DNA of 64,000 bases, taken from assembly GCF_003610255.1 (NCBI RefSeq), contig NZ_RAPS01000001.1, forward strand, positions 5,607,001 through 5,671,000, in the 5' to 3' direction. Position 1 is the first letter of the stretch, and every line of letters begins with the position of its first letter. Shown here piece by piece: positions 15,313 through 23,645 of this stretch. This DNA comes from Streptomyces sp. TLI_171. Its GTDB lineage: Bacteria > Actinomycetota > Actinomycetes > Streptomycetales > Streptomycetaceae. The translations under genes and the position numbers were made by a program. Below the pieces are notes generated by a model. That model was not told the DNA's origin. It saw only the letters and a program-made list of their open reading frames with translations, and did no database searches.

Positions 15313-17814
15313 ATGCCAGCACTGCAACGATCCGAAGCAACCGTCCGTGCCCGCCTGCTGGAGGTGCGCGGCTACACCGTCGACCTCGACCTGACCCGCG
15401 GCGCGGAGCAGTTCGGCAGCACCACCGTGATCCGCTTCGGGTGCGCCGAGCCCGGCAGCGACAGTTTCGTCGACCTGGAGCCGGCGGTCCTGCACCGTGC
15501 GGTCCTCAACGGACAGGCGCTGGACGTCTCCGCGCTGGACGGCAACCGGCTGGCGCTGCCCGGCCTGCGGGCCGAGAACGAGCTGGTCGTCGAGGCCGAG
15601 ATGCGCTACTCGCGCACCGGCGAGGGCCTGCACCGCTACACCGACCCGGCCGACGACGCGGTCTACCTGTACGCGACCTGCGGCCCCGACCTGGCGGCCA
15701 AGGTGTTCGCCTGCTTCGACCAGCCCGACCTGAAGGCCCCGATCACGCTGACCGCCACCGCGCCGCCGGAGTGGACCCTGGTGTCCAACGGCGCCCGGGT
15801 CAAGTCCGAGGGCGGGCACTGGGAGTTCGCGGCCACCAAGCCGATCTCCAGCTACCTGTTCACGGTGGTCGCCGGCCCGCTGCACTCGGTGTTCGCCGAG
15901 CACGACGGAATCCCGCTCGGCCTGCACGCCCGCCGCTCGCTGGCCGCCGAACTCGACCGCGAGGCAGCGGAGTTGTTCGAGGTGACGGCCGCCTCGCTGG
16001 ACCGGCTGCACCAGTTCTTCGACGAGCGCTACCCGTTCGGCGAGTACCACCAGGCGTTCGTGCCCGAGTTCAACTGGGGCGCGATGGAGAACCCCGGCTG
16101 CGTGGTGTTCCGCGACGAGATGCTGTTCCGCGACCCGGCCACCGCGGCCGAGCGGGAGCGCCGCGCCATGGTGGTCTGCCACGAGATGGCCCACATGTGG
16201 TTCGGTGACCTGGTCACCATGCGCTGGTGGGACGACCTGTGGCTGAACGAGTCGTTCGCCGAGATGCTCGGCTACCGGATCGCCGCCGAGGCCACCCGCT
16301 TCACCGGCTCCTGGACGGGCTTCAGCGTGCAGCGCAAGGGCTGGGGCTACGACGCCGACCAGCGCGGCTCCACCCACCCGGTGGCGGGCAACGGCACCCG
16401 CTCGGTCGCCGAGGCGATGGTCAACTTCGACGGCATCTCCTACGCCAAGGGCGCCTCGGTGCTGCGCCAGCTGGTCGCCTGGCTGGGCGACGAGGCGTTC
16501 TTCGCCGGCCTGAACGCGTACTTCGCCGACCACCTCTACGGCAACGCCGAACTGCCGGACTTCCTGGCCGCGTTGGCCGCCAGCAGCGGCCGCGACGTGC
16601 ACGCCTGGGCGGACGCCTGGTTGCGCACCAGCGGGGTGGACACGCTGCGGGCGGAGGCCGAGCGCGCCGCCGACGGCACGCTGACCGCGCTGACCGTGGT
16701 CAACGAGGGCGAGCGGCCGCACCTGGTCCGGATCGGCGGCTACCGCTTCGTCGACGGCAGGGCCGTCCCGGTCGCCGTCGCCGCGGTGGAGATCGGCCCG
16801 GGCCGCCGCGTCGCGGTGCCCGAACCGGTCGAGGCCGGGGCCGAGTTGATCGTCCCCAACGACGGCGACCTGAGCTGGGCCAAGATCCGGCTGGACGCGC
16901 ACTCCTGGCGGCTGGTCACCGAGTCGCTGTCGGCGGTCGAGGACGACGTCACCCGCGCCGTGCTCTGGGAGCACGCCCGCGACCTGGTGCGGGACGCCGA
17001 ACTGGACCCGGTCGAGTACCTGGCCCTGATGGAGCGTCACCTGCCCGCCGAGCGCTGCGACGTCATCGTCGAGACGGTGCTCGGCTTCGCCCGCACCCAC
17101 GTGGCCGGCCGCCACCTGACCGGCGCCCGCCGCACCGCGGGCCTGGCCGCCGTCAGCCGCACCGCCCGCGCCCTGCTGGCGACCGGCAGCAGCGAGGGCA
17201 TCCGGCTGGCCGCGCTGCGCACCGCCGTGGAGAGCAGCGGCGGCCCCGAGCAGCTCGCCGAGCTGCGGGGCTGGTTGGCGGGCGAGCGGGTGCCGGCCGG
17301 GCTGGCGGTCGGGCCGGAGCTGCGCTGGGCGGGCCTGGCCCGGCTGGCGGCCCTCGGCGAGCTGGACGAGGCGGCGATCGCCGCCGAACTCGCCCGCGAG
17401 CCCGGCACCGAGGCCGAGTTCGGGGCCGCCCGCTGCCGGGCGGCGCTGCCCGACGCCGAGGCCAAGGCGGAGGCCTGGCAGCGGCTGTTCGACACCGACA
17501 CCGCGCTGTCCAACCGGCTGCTGGAGGCCACCGCCCGCGGCTTCTGGACCTCCGGCGACGAGGCCGAGCAGGCCCGGTACGCGCTGCGCTACTTCGAGCG
17601 GATCGGCGAGGCCGCCGAGCGCGGCGACATCGTCGCCCGGCTGCTCGGCACGGTGCTGTACCCGGTCGCGCAGGCCACCTCCGAGGCGGTGGCCGCCGCC
17701 GAGGCCGCGCTCGCCGACCCGGGGCTGTCGCCGGCGCTGCGCCGCAACCTCGCCGACGCCACCGACGACCTGCGCCGCACCCGCGCGGTGCGGGCGGCGT
17801 TCGACGGGAGCTGA
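15313..17814 (+). CDS. pepN: Aminopeptidase N (M1 family)
   Basis: 833-aa zinc metallopeptidase removing N-terminal residues from peptides; length normal for actinobacterial PepN. The substrate-recognition motif GAMEN is at residues ~256-260 and the zinc-binding HEMAH at ~290-294, followed by the second ligand Glu in NESFAE 18 residues on; the transition-state Tyr is in SYAKGASVL. The C-terminal ~350 residues form the helical ERAP1-like domain. ATG at 15313 is preferred to an in-frame start 36 bases earlier, because the family begins MPALQRSEA. No signal peptide, so cytosolic. Single gene ending in a strong terminator. Confidence 0.95.
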   Translation: MPALQRSEATVRARLLEVRGYTVDLDLTRGAEQFGSTTVIRFGCAEPGSDSFVDLEPAVLHRAVLNGQALDVSALDGNRLALPGLRAENELVVEAEMRYSRTGEGLHRYTDPADDAVYLYATCGPDLAAKVFACFDQPDLKAPITLTATAPPEWTLVSNGARVKSEGGHWEFAATKPISSYLFTVVAGPLHSVFAEHDGIPLGLHARRSLAAELDREAAELFEVTAASLDRLHQFFDERYPFGEYHQAFVPEFNWGAMENPGCVVFRDEMLFRDPATAAERERRAMVVCHEMAHMWFGDLVTMRWWDDLWLNESFAEMLGYRIAAEATRFTGSWTGFSVQRKGWGYDADQRGSTHPVAGNGTRSVAEAMVNFDGISYAKGASVLRQLVAWLGDEAFFAGLNAYFADHLYGNAELPDFLAALAASSGRDVHAWADAWLRTSGVDTLRAEAERAADGTLTALTVVNEGERPHLVRIGGYRFVDGRAVPVAVAAVEIGPGRRVAVPEPVEAGAELIVPNDGDLSWAKIRLDAHSWRLVTESLSAVEDDVTRAVLWEHARDLVRDAELDPVEYLALMERHLPAERCDVIVETVLGFARTHVAGRHLTGARRTAGLAAVSRTARALLATGSSEGIRLAALRTAVESSGGPEQLAELRGWLAGERVPAGLAVGPELRWAGLARLAALGELDEAAIAAELAREPGTEAEFGAARCRAALPDAEAKAEAWQRLFDTDTALSNRLLEATARGFWTSGDEAEQARYALRYFERIGEAAERGDIVARLLGTVLYPVAQATSEAVAAAEAALADPGLSPALRRNLADATDDLRRTRAVRAAFDGS

Positions 17815-17819
17815 CCGCA

Positions 17820-17864
17820 CGTCGGGGGCGGGCCGCCGGGCGTACCGGCGACCCGCCCCCGACG
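17820..17864. terminator. Bidirectional terminator between pepN and the convergent membrane-protein gene
   Basis: CGTCGGGGGCGGG and CCCGCCCCCGACG form a perfect 13-bp stem; inner GCCGG/CCGGC extends it. It lies 5 bases after the pepN stop and just before the stop of the opposing gene. Confidence 0.85.
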
Positions 17865-17869
17865 GTCCG

Positions 17870-18802
17870 TCAGAAGCCGCCGCGGGCCGCGACCGCGCGG
17901 CTGGTGGGCAGCGCGAACGCGGAGGCCGTCCAGCTCTCCGGGGCGGTGTCCGAGGGCGCGCCGATCGCGCCGGTGACGGTGAAGGTGTAACTGCCGGGCC
18001 GCAGCGGCAGGTCCGGCGGGGTGGTGAAGCGGTACACCAGGGTGTCGCGCTCCAGCGCGATGGTGGCGACCGCGCCCGGCAGGTCGGTGCCGGGCACCGT
18101 GCCGGGCAGCGCGGCCGGGCGGTTCAGCCGGAACTCGACCTGCAGCGCCGTCATCGCCTCGTCCACCCGCACCTCCAGGGTGTGCCGGGTGCCGGCCCGG
18201 CCCAGCGCGTCCACCCGGGCCTGGCCGGACAGCGTCCGCGGCGGGGCGGCGACCAGGTCCGGTCGGGTCGGCGAGCCGGTCGGCGAGCCGGTCGGCGACG
18301 GGCCGGCGGCGAGCGGGGCGCGCGTCCCGCTCGGGCTCGGCGAGGTGGACACGGTGGCGGAGGCCGAGGCGGTCGGACGGTGCCCGGCGGGCCGCACGGG
18401 CGGCGCGGAGGCGGCGGCCGCGGACGGGTGGGCGGCGGGCCGGCTCGGCGAGGGGCTCGGGGTCGGCGAGGCCCCGGCGCCGGGCGCGCCCGCGGCCAGG
18501 GCGTCGGCGGTGGCGCGGGCGGCCTCGGCGGTGGGGGCCGGCTGGGCGGGGCTGCCGCTCGGGGCGTCCGGGCTGGGCGCGGGCGGCCCGCCGACGGTCA
18601 CGCCGGGGCGGCGGCCGACCTGCTGCTGCTCGTTCAGGAGCCAGGTGGTGGCCAGGCTGATGCCGACCACCGTGGACATCGCCATCGCCGCGCCGGAGAA
18701 CCGGATGGTGGGCAGCCGCAGCCGCCCGCCGAAGGGCCGGGGTCGGCCGTGCCGTCCCGACCGGCCCGCGGAGGCGGGCCGGGAGTGCTCGCGGAGCGCC
18801 AC
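17870..18802 (-). CDS. Single-pass membrane-anchored protein with Pro/Ala/Ser-rich stalk
   Basis: 310-aa protein. A basic N-terminus (RSGRHGRPRPFGGRLRLPT) precedes one hydrophobic signal-anchor (AMAMSTVVGISLATTWLL, ~residues 40-57), then a ~110-residue low-complexity stalk rich in Pro, Ala, Ser and Thr. The last ~110 residues form a beta-sandwich-like domain (TLEVRVDEAMTALQVEFRLNRPAALPG ... PLRPGSYTFTVTGAIG). GTG at 18802 has GGAAGGGGAG upstream. The topology suggests an extracytoplasmic C-terminal domain held off the membrane. No functional family recognised. Confidence 0.75.
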   Translation of the reverse strand: MALREHSRPASAGRSGRHGRPRPFGGRLRLPTIRFSGAAMAMSTVVGISLATTWLLNEQQQVGRRPGVTVGGPPAPSPDAPSGSPAQPAPTAEAARATADALAAGAPGAGASPTPSPSPSRPAAHPSAAAASAPPVRPAGHRPTASASATVSTSPSPSGTRAPLAAGPSPTGSPTGSPTRPDLVAAPPRTLSGQARVDALGRAGTRHTLEVRVDEAMTALQVEFRLNRPAALPGTVPGTDLPGAVATIALERDTLVYRFTTPPDLPLRPGSYTFTVTGAIGAPSDTAPESWTASAFALPTSRAVAARGGF

Positions 18803-19084
18803 CGGGCTCCCCTTCCTGGACAGGTCCGCACGCGACACCACGCCCCGTGCGCGGCCCGGACGGGCCCGGACGAACGGGGCGGGAGGGTCGAGACTACCAG
18901 CGGTCTGACGGTCCGCCAGATCCCGGACGAAACCCGTCGGCCGAATCGAGTCCGTCGGGCGGGCGGCGGGTTCGCGACGGCGGCGGTGGCGGGAACCGGC
19001 CCGTGCAACCCCCTGCAACCGTTGCGGGGGGCGGGGTGCTGACGCAGGCTGGGGCAGGTACCCAGCCGCTTCGGAGAGATCGTC

Positions 19085-19585
19085 ATGCCGTGCGACCCGC
19101 CGTCCGCCCCTTCCGACCAGCCGATCGCCGCCACCCCCACGGGCGGCGGCCGGGACGGAGCCACCGCGCCCCCGTCGGTGGTGGAGGAGGTCATGGTGCT
19201 GCGGATCGCCCTGGACCAGGACCTGGTCGGTGACGTCCGCACCCGTTTCCGGTACGACGCCGCGGCGCCGTACGAGGTGCGCCTCACCTTCCACCTGGGG
19301 CGGTCCGACGAGGCGGACTGGGTCTTCTCCCGCGACCTGCTGCGGGACGGACTGGAATCGCTCAGCGGGCACGGCGACGTCAAACTCTGGCCCGCCCACT
19401 GCCCTTGCCACGGCGCCACCCTGCACCTGGCGCTGGAGTCCCCGCACGGCAGCGCCCTGCTGGAGGCGTCCCGGCCGCAGGTGAGCGCCTGGCTGGAACG
19501 CACCTACACCGCGGTGCCCGACGACCAGATCATCGAACTGCTGCCCAGCGACGCGGAGTTGGCCGCGCTGCTGGCCGACGGCTGA
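19085..19585 (+). CDS. SsgA family sporulation/cell division regulator
   Basis: 166-aa member of the SsgA-like proteins (SALPs), found only in morphologically complex actinomycetes, where they guide septum placement and peptidoglycan remodelling in sporulation. The family core is clear: FRYDAAAPYEVRLTFHL, ADWVFSRDLLRDGLESLSGHGDVKLWP, LESPHGSALLEA and LERTYTAVPDDQ. Start ATG at 19085 has GGAGAG 5 bases ahead; a shorter start at ATG 19193 would match the usual ~130-140 aa size, so the first ~36 residues may be an extension. CHCP (PAHCPCHG) in place of the usual basic loop is unusual. Its last 82 bases overlap the opposing regulator gene. Confidence 0.9.
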   Translation: MPCDPPSAPSDQPIAATPTGGGRDGATAPPSVVEEVMVLRIALDQDLVGDVRTRFRYDAAAPYEVRLTFHLGRSDEADWVFSRDLLRDGLESLSGHGDVKLWPAHCPCHGATLHLALESPHGSALLEASRPQVSAWLERTYTAVPDDQIIELLPSDAELAALLADG

Positions 19586-20922
19586 GCCGCCGCGGCGCGC
19601 CCGGGCAGCCGGAGCAGGCCGCGCGCCAGGTCCGCCCGCAGGACCCGCACCGCCGGGGCGGCGGAGCCCGGCAGCAGGTCGTCCGGCTCGTCCGGGCCCA
19701 GCACGGTCACCTCGGCGGCGGCCGCCAGCCGGTACGGCCGGGCCTCCAGCAGCGCCCCCAAGTGTCTTCGCAGTCTCGACAGTTCGGCGCGGACCGTGAC
19801 GGTCCTGGCCGGCTCGGCGAACAGCGCCTCGGCCAGCCGGGCGGCGCTCAGGCCGTCCCGGTGCAGGGCCAGCAGCAGGAGCAGTTCGGTGTGCCGGGGA
19901 CTCGGGGTGTGCGACCAGGCGCCCGCGCTGCCGCGCACCCGCAGCTCCGGGCGGTCCGGGCGGCGCAGGTCCAGCTCCAGCACCGCGGCCTCGGACTGCT
20001 CGGCCAGCTCCGCGGACCGGACCCCGGACGGGCGGATCAGCCAGCCGTCGGCCAGCGGCTCCACCGCGCACTCGCCGAGCGTCGGCACCCACTGCAGGCC
20101 GCCGCTGCCCCAGTCGCCCGGCGGCAGCGCCAGCCGGGGCGGGCCGGGCAGCCCCACCGCGGCGGCCGTCCAGCCCGCCCCGTCCACCACCAGCGCCGGG
20201 CCGCCGAACCGGGCCAGCAGCGGCACCGCCACCGTGCGCAGCCGGTGCAGCGCCTCCAGGTGGGCGGCCCGCAGCTCGGTCTCGGCCAGCCGGGCGGCGG
20301 TCAGCGCCAGCTGCCGCAGGTAGGGGTGGTCGCCCGCGGCGGGGCCGCTGAGGTTCACCACCCCGGCCGGCCGCCCGGTGCGCGGGTCGCGGACCGGGAC
20401 GCCCACGCAGGTCCAGGTGTGGTGGCTGCGCAGGTAGTGCTCGGCGGAGTGCACCACGGACGGGCGGGCGGTGCGGGCGGCCAGGCCGATGCCGTTGGTG
20501 CCGACCTGGTCCTCCGACCAGAGCGCGCCCTGCTCGAAGCCGATCGCGTCGACCTCGCGCTTCAACTGCCGCTCCCCGTCCATCCACAGGATGCGCGCCT
20601 TCGGGTCGGACACCGCCAGCACCACCGGCGTGGCCGCCCCCGGCGGGAACAGCGTGGAGCGCAGCACCGGCAGCACCGGTTCCAGGCCGGTGGCCCGGCG
20701 CAGCTCCTCCAGCCGGCCGGGATGCACCCGGTGGGCCTCGCGGGCCCGGTCCGGGTCCAGCCCCAGCCGGCGCAGCCGCGCCCAGGAGTCCTCGATCTCC
20801 GGGCGCACCTCCTCGCCGGCCTGCGTCCCGCCGCCCGTCATGGCCCGCTCGTAGGCCGTGACCAGGCCGTACGGGCCGCCCGGCCGGCCGGGCGGTTTCC
20901 CACCGCCTCCGCTGCGCTGCAT
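19504..20922 (-). CDS. GAF-domain transcriptional regulator (AcoR-like sensor, winged-helix C-terminus)
   Basis: 472-aa regulator. Residues ~35-220 resemble the sensor part of AcoR-type activators: SWARLRRLGLDPD, ILWMDGERQLKREVDAIGFEQGALWSEDQVGTNGIGLA, SAEHYLRSHHTWTCVGVPVRDPRTG. There is no sigma-54 ATPase domain; instead residues ~340-420 form a winged-helix segment (HTELLLLLALHRDGLSAARLAEALF ... VTVRAELSRLRRHLGALL). The last ~35 residues are low-complexity and translated from the strand opposite the ssgA-like gene. ATG at 20922 follows a GGGGGAC site. In other Streptomyces such regulators control aldehyde dehydrogenases; no such target is adjacent. Confidence 0.85.
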   Translation of the reverse strand: MQRSGGGGKPPGRPGGPYGLVTAYERAMTGGGTQAGEEVRPEIEDSWARLRRLGLDPDRAREAHRVHPGRLEELRRATGLEPVLPVLRSTLFPPGAATPVVLAVSDPKARILWMDGERQLKREVDAIGFEQGALWSEDQVGTNGIGLAARTARPSVVHSAEHYLRSHHTWTCVGVPVRDPRTGRPAGVVNLSGPAAGDHPYLRQLALTAARLAETELRAAHLEALHRLRTVAVPLLARFGGPALVVDGAGWTAAAVGLPGPPRLALPPGDWGSGGLQWVPTLGECAVEPLADGWLIRPSGVRSAELAEQSEAAVLELDLRRPDRPELRVRGSAGAWSHTPSPRHTELLLLLALHRDGLSAARLAEALFAEPARTVTVRAELSRLRRHLGALLEARPYRLAAAAEVTVLGPDEPDDLLPGSAAPAVRVLRADLARGLLRLPGRAAAAQPSASSAANSASLGSSSMIWSSGTAV

Positions 20923-21115
20923 CGCTGTCCCCCCGGCTGTCACCGTTTCGGCTGCCAGAGTAAGGCCGCCCCGCGCGGGACGCGCCGGGTCCCGGCGAAG
21001 ACTCGTCCGGGCCCGGAGGCATGATGCAGACTGGTCTGTTTCCGGTCCCGGCACCCCGGGTGCGCCGGGTGGTGCGCCGGGCGCACCCGGGCTGCCGACG
21101 CCCGCTGACGGGTGG

Positions 21116-22102
21116 TCAGCGGTGGTGGGCGGGCAGCTCGCCCTGGGCGGTCTCGACGGACCGGTGCAGGTCGTGGCCGGCCTCGGCGGCGGCGCCCGCG
21201 GTGGCGGCCAGGCAGCCCGCCAGGGCCAGTGCGGCCACCGCCCGCAGCGCCCGGCGGTGCGGGGGCGCGGGCGACAGCAGGGCGCGGACCCGGCGGGGGA
21301 CGGGGCCGGTGGCGGCGCCCGGGGCCAGGCGGGGGCGCGGACCGGCCGGGGCGCGGGCGGCGGCCAGCGCGGCCCGGCCGATCGCGCGGGCGGTCACCGC
21401 CCGGTCGCCGACCTCGGCGGCGGCGCACTCGTCCGCCCAGCGCTCCAGGTGGTAGCCGAGCGCCGGGCCCAGCGAGCGCAGCGCCGGGTGGCAGGCGGCC
21501 GCGTACTCGGCGGCGGCCAGCAGCAGGTGGTGACGGCCGGCCAGGTGGGCCCGCTCGTGGGCCAGCAGCGCGACCCGCTCGGGGGCGCTGAGCGCGGCCA
21601 GCATGCCGGTGGTGGCGACCACCCGGTGCGGGCGGCCGGGCAGCGCGTAGGCGTCGGCCCGGTCGTCGCTCAGCACGGTGAGCGCGGGCGACCGGTCCGG
21701 CCGGTGCAGCAGGGTGCGCAGGCCCGACGGTCCGTCACCCGTCGCGGCGCGGGCCCGGCGCAGGTCGACGAGCTGCCGGCGGACGGTGCGGGCGCCCAGT
21801 GCGGCGATCACCAGCAGCGCCAGGCCGGCCGTCGCCGAGGCGGGCGCCCACTCGGCCCCGCCGGGCGCGGAGGGGCGCAGCAGCGCGGGGGAGAGGTGGG
21901 CCAGCGCCGCCGCGTACGGCAGGTGCAGCAGCCCGGAGGCGGCGAGCAGGCCGAGCGAGGCCAGCGCGGCGCCGCCGAGGGCGACCGCGGTGGCGGCGAG
22001 GGTGAGGGCGGCGGCGCGCGGGGCGAGCTGCTCGGCCAGCCGGCGGGCCAGCGGGGCGGCCAGCAGCGGCAGCAGCAGCGGCGCCCAGACGGCGAGGGTC
22101 AC
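21116..22102 (-). CDS. M56 family metallopeptidase (BlaR1/MecR1-type membrane protease)
   Basis: 328-aa integral membrane protein with several N-terminal hydrophobic helices (LAVWAPLLLPLLAAPL, ALTLAATAVALGGAALASLGLLA), a cytosolic zinc-protease motif LLAHERAHLAGRHH, and a later helix (RALRAVAALALAGCLAATAG). It has no penicillin-binding sensor domain. In this family the protease cleaves its partner BlaI repressor; the blaI-like gene lies just upstream on the same strand (232 bases apart), the usual pairing. GTG at 22102 with GGGAG upstream is preferred over an ATG at 22213 that would run through a repeat element. Confidence 0.9.
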   Translation of the reverse strand: MTLAVWAPLLLPLLAAPLARRLAEQLAPRAAALTLAATAVALGGAALASLGLLAASGLLHLPYAAALAHLSPALLRPSAPGGAEWAPASATAGLALLVIAALGARTVRRQLVDLRRARAATGDGPSGLRTLLHRPDRSPALTVLSDDRADAYALPGRPHRVVATTGMLAALSAPERVALLAHERAHLAGRHHLLLAAAEYAAACHPALRSLGPALGYHLERWADECAAAEVGDRAVTARAIGRAALAAARAPAGPRPRLAPGAATGPVPRRVRALLSPAPPHRRALRAVAALALAGCLAATAGAAAEAGHDLHRSVETAQGELPAHHR

Positions 22103-22132
22103 GGGCGCTCCCGAAGAGGCTGCGCCCTCACC

Positions 22133-22191
22133 ACCAGGGGCGCGGGGAGAACGCGGTGCCCGCACAGCCAGGGGCGGGGGGAACTGCGCGA
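22133..22191 (+). repeat. Streptomyces-type GC-rich intergenic repeat, two adjoining copies
   Basis: CCAGGGGCGCGGGGAGAACG (from 22134) and CCAGGGGCGGGGGGAACTGC (from 22168, running on to GCGCGA) are two copies of a repeat often seen between Streptomyces genes. They lie in the leader of the M56 gene. Confidence 0.7.
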
Positions 22192-22272
22192 GGCGGAAGG
22201 CATCGCGGGGCAAGGTCGCGCCGTGGGCAATGACGTGCCGCTCGTCGCGATCTGAACGCTGTGCCTGGCTGG

Positions 22273-22296
22273 TCGCGCAGTTCCCCGCGCCCCCGG
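22273..22296 (-). repeat. Inverted third copy of the intergenic repeat
   Basis: TCGCGCAGTTCCCCGCGCCC followed by CCGG is the reverse complement of the copy at 22168-22191 with few changes. The two can pair over ~80 bases of spacer between the blaI-like and M56 genes, as in REP/BIME elements. Confidence 0.7.
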
Positions 22297-22334
22297 TTGT
22301 GCAGGCCCTGGTTGGTTGCTGTGCAGCAAGAGGG

Positions 22335-22703
22335 TCATGTCGGCTCTCCGAGGAGGTCGCGGAGCAGGCGCTCGTCGGCGTCGGACAGGTCGGAGACGAA
22401 GCGGGCGAGCACGGTGGAGCGGTCCCGGCCGCGGTCGAGTTCGCTGCGCATCCGGCGGGCGGCGAGGCCGTCGGCGTCCGGCACGGTCGGGGTGTAGGCG
22501 AAGGCCCGGCCGGCCTTGCTGCGGGCGACGGTGCCCTTCTCGTGCAGCCTGGCCAGGATGGTGGCGACCGTGGTGCGGGCCAGGTCGGCGTCGACGGCGT
22601 CCTGCACCTGCTGCGGGGTGAGGGGGGTGCCGGCGGCCCAGAGCGCGGCCAGCACCTGGGCCTCGAGTTCGCCCGCCGGTCGACGGGCGGGTGAATCCGT
22701 CAT
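22335..22703 (-). CDS. blaI: BlaI/MecI/CopY family transcriptional repressor
   Basis: 122-aa winged-helix repressor. The DNA-binding part is typical (ELEAQVLAALWAAGTPLTPQQVQDAVDADLARTTVATILARLHEKGTVAR) and the C-terminal dimerisation part (RSTVLARFVSDLSDADERLLRDLL) contains the region cleaved in the family. It pairs with the M56 protease downstream, which should inactivate it on an unknown signal. Two palindromes lie 22-59 bases upstream of its ATG, which argues for autoregulation; the divergent PAP2 phosphatase gene shares that region and may be a target. Confidence 0.93.
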   Translation of the reverse strand: MTDSPARRPAGELEAQVLAALWAAGTPLTPQQVQDAVDADLARTTVATILARLHEKGTVARSKAGRAFAYTPTVPDADGLAARRMRSELDRGRDRSTVLARFVSDLSDADERLLRDLLGEPT

Positions 22704-22724
22704 GTCGCGAAAACCTCCGGCATT

Positions 22725-22762
22725 CGTCTACAGTCCAGTGGACGTCTACACCAATGTAGACG
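22725..22762. promoter_or_regulatory. Twin BlaI-type operators between blaI and the PAP2 gene
   Basis: The second unit, GTCTACACCAATGTAGAC (22744-22761, arms extend to CGTCTACA/TGTAGACG), is a perfect palindrome with the TACA-N4-TGTA core expected for BlaI-family repressors. The first unit, 22725-22744, is CGTCTAC/GTGGACG around a 6-base spacer with one mismatch. They abut and lie just upstream of blaI and 53 bases before the divergent gene. Confidence 0.85.
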
Positions 22763-22814
22763 GTGGGGCGGTCCCCCGTGCGGACACCCCAACGTAACGG
22801 GAGGTCCGCCAGCC

Positions 22815-23525
22815 TTGCCCCTGACCCTGCCCCTCGGGGCGGCGACTGCGCCGCACCAGGTGTCCGTTCTGGTACATGTTGTCCCTGTGATCCCGAATGT
22901 TCATCCCTCCGCCCGCCTGCTCGCCTACGACGGCAGCGGCATCGACGGCGGCCTCTACAGCCGGATCAACGGGTGGGCCCAGGCCGCGCCGCACTGGCTC
23001 GACCAGCTGGTCAGGCTCTGGTCGGCGCTCGGCCTCGCGGTCTTCGCCCTGCTGATGGTGTGGGCCTGGTGGCGGGCCCGGGCCGCCGACTCGGCGGTGA
23101 TGGCCCGGGTGCTCGCCTCCCCGCTGATCGTGATCGCCGCGTACGTGGTCAACTCGGCGCTCAAATCGGTGGTCGAAGAGGTCCGGCCGTGCCGGCAGCT
23201 GGCCGGCACGGTGGCCCTGGAGGCCTGCCCCGGTCCCACCGACTGGTCGTTCCCCAGCAATCACACGGTGATCGCGTTCGCCGCCGCCACCGCGCTCTGG
23301 TTCGCCGACCGGCGGCTGGGGTGGATCGCCGCGCTCGCCGCCGTGCTGATGGGCGCCTCCCGGGTCTGGGTCGGCGCGCACTACCCGCACGACGTGGCGG
23401 TCGGCGCCCTGGTCGGGGTGCTGGTGGCGATCCCGCTCGCGCTGCTCGCCGGACGGGTCGCGCCGCTGGTCGACCGCCTCCGGATCGGCCGGCTGGCCCC
23501 CGTGCTGGGGGCCGGCGCGGCCTGA
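22815..23525 (+). CDS. PAP2 family phosphatase (undecaprenyl-diphosphatase or lipid phosphatase)
   Basis: 236-aa integral membrane phosphatase with the three signature motifs: KSVVEEVRP, PSNHT and SRVWVGAHYPHDV with the catalytic His. Several membrane helices surround them. Such enzymes dephosphorylate undecaprenyl-PP or phosphatidic acid outside the membrane, linking it to cell-wall lipid carriers. The start taken is TTG at 22815 because GGGAGG lies 10 bases ahead; GTG at 22887 is the alternative. The shared BlaI-type operators suggest control by the cell-wall-sensing BlaI/M56 pair. Confidence 0.9.
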   Translation: MPLTLPLGAATAPHQVSVLVHVVPVIPNVHPSARLLAYDGSGIDGGLYSRINGWAQAAPHWLDQLVRLWSALGLAVFALLMVWAWWRARAADSAVMARVLASPLIVIAAYVVNSALKSVVEEVRPCRQLAGTVALEACPGPTDWSFPSNHTVIAFAAATALWFADRRLGWIAALAAVLMGASRVWVGAHYPHDVAVGALVGVLVAIPLALLAGRVAPLVDRLRIGRLAPVLGAGAA

Positions 23526-23579
23526 TCGGTCGGGGCCGGTCGGCCTCTTGTGCGGCCGCGCCGCGCAGGGAGAGCATGT

Positions 23580-23612
23580 GAGCCGGGCAGGGGTGGACTC
23601 CCCGCCCGGCTC
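23580..23612 (+). terminator. Rho-independent terminator after the PAP2 gene
   Basis: GAGCCGGGC-A-GGGG pairs with CCCC-GCCCGGCTC around a 6-base loop and is followed by GGTGTTTTC. Confidence 0.85.
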
Positions 23613-23645
23613 GGTGTTTTCTGCAGCTCTGCGGAGGGACGCGCC

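Noticed and set aside
19009..19031. CCCCCTGCAAC-C-GTTGCGGGGGG hairpin upstream of the SsgA-like gene as a terminator.
   Set aside because: No gene ends into it from either side (both neighbours start away from it); it may be a leader structure, but nothing supports a specific role.
22099..22213. Longer N-terminus for the M56 protease gene, starting at ATG 22213.
   Set aside because: The extra 37 residues are translated from the intergenic repeat, and a GTG at 22102 with a good ribosome binding site starts exactly at the first membrane helix.
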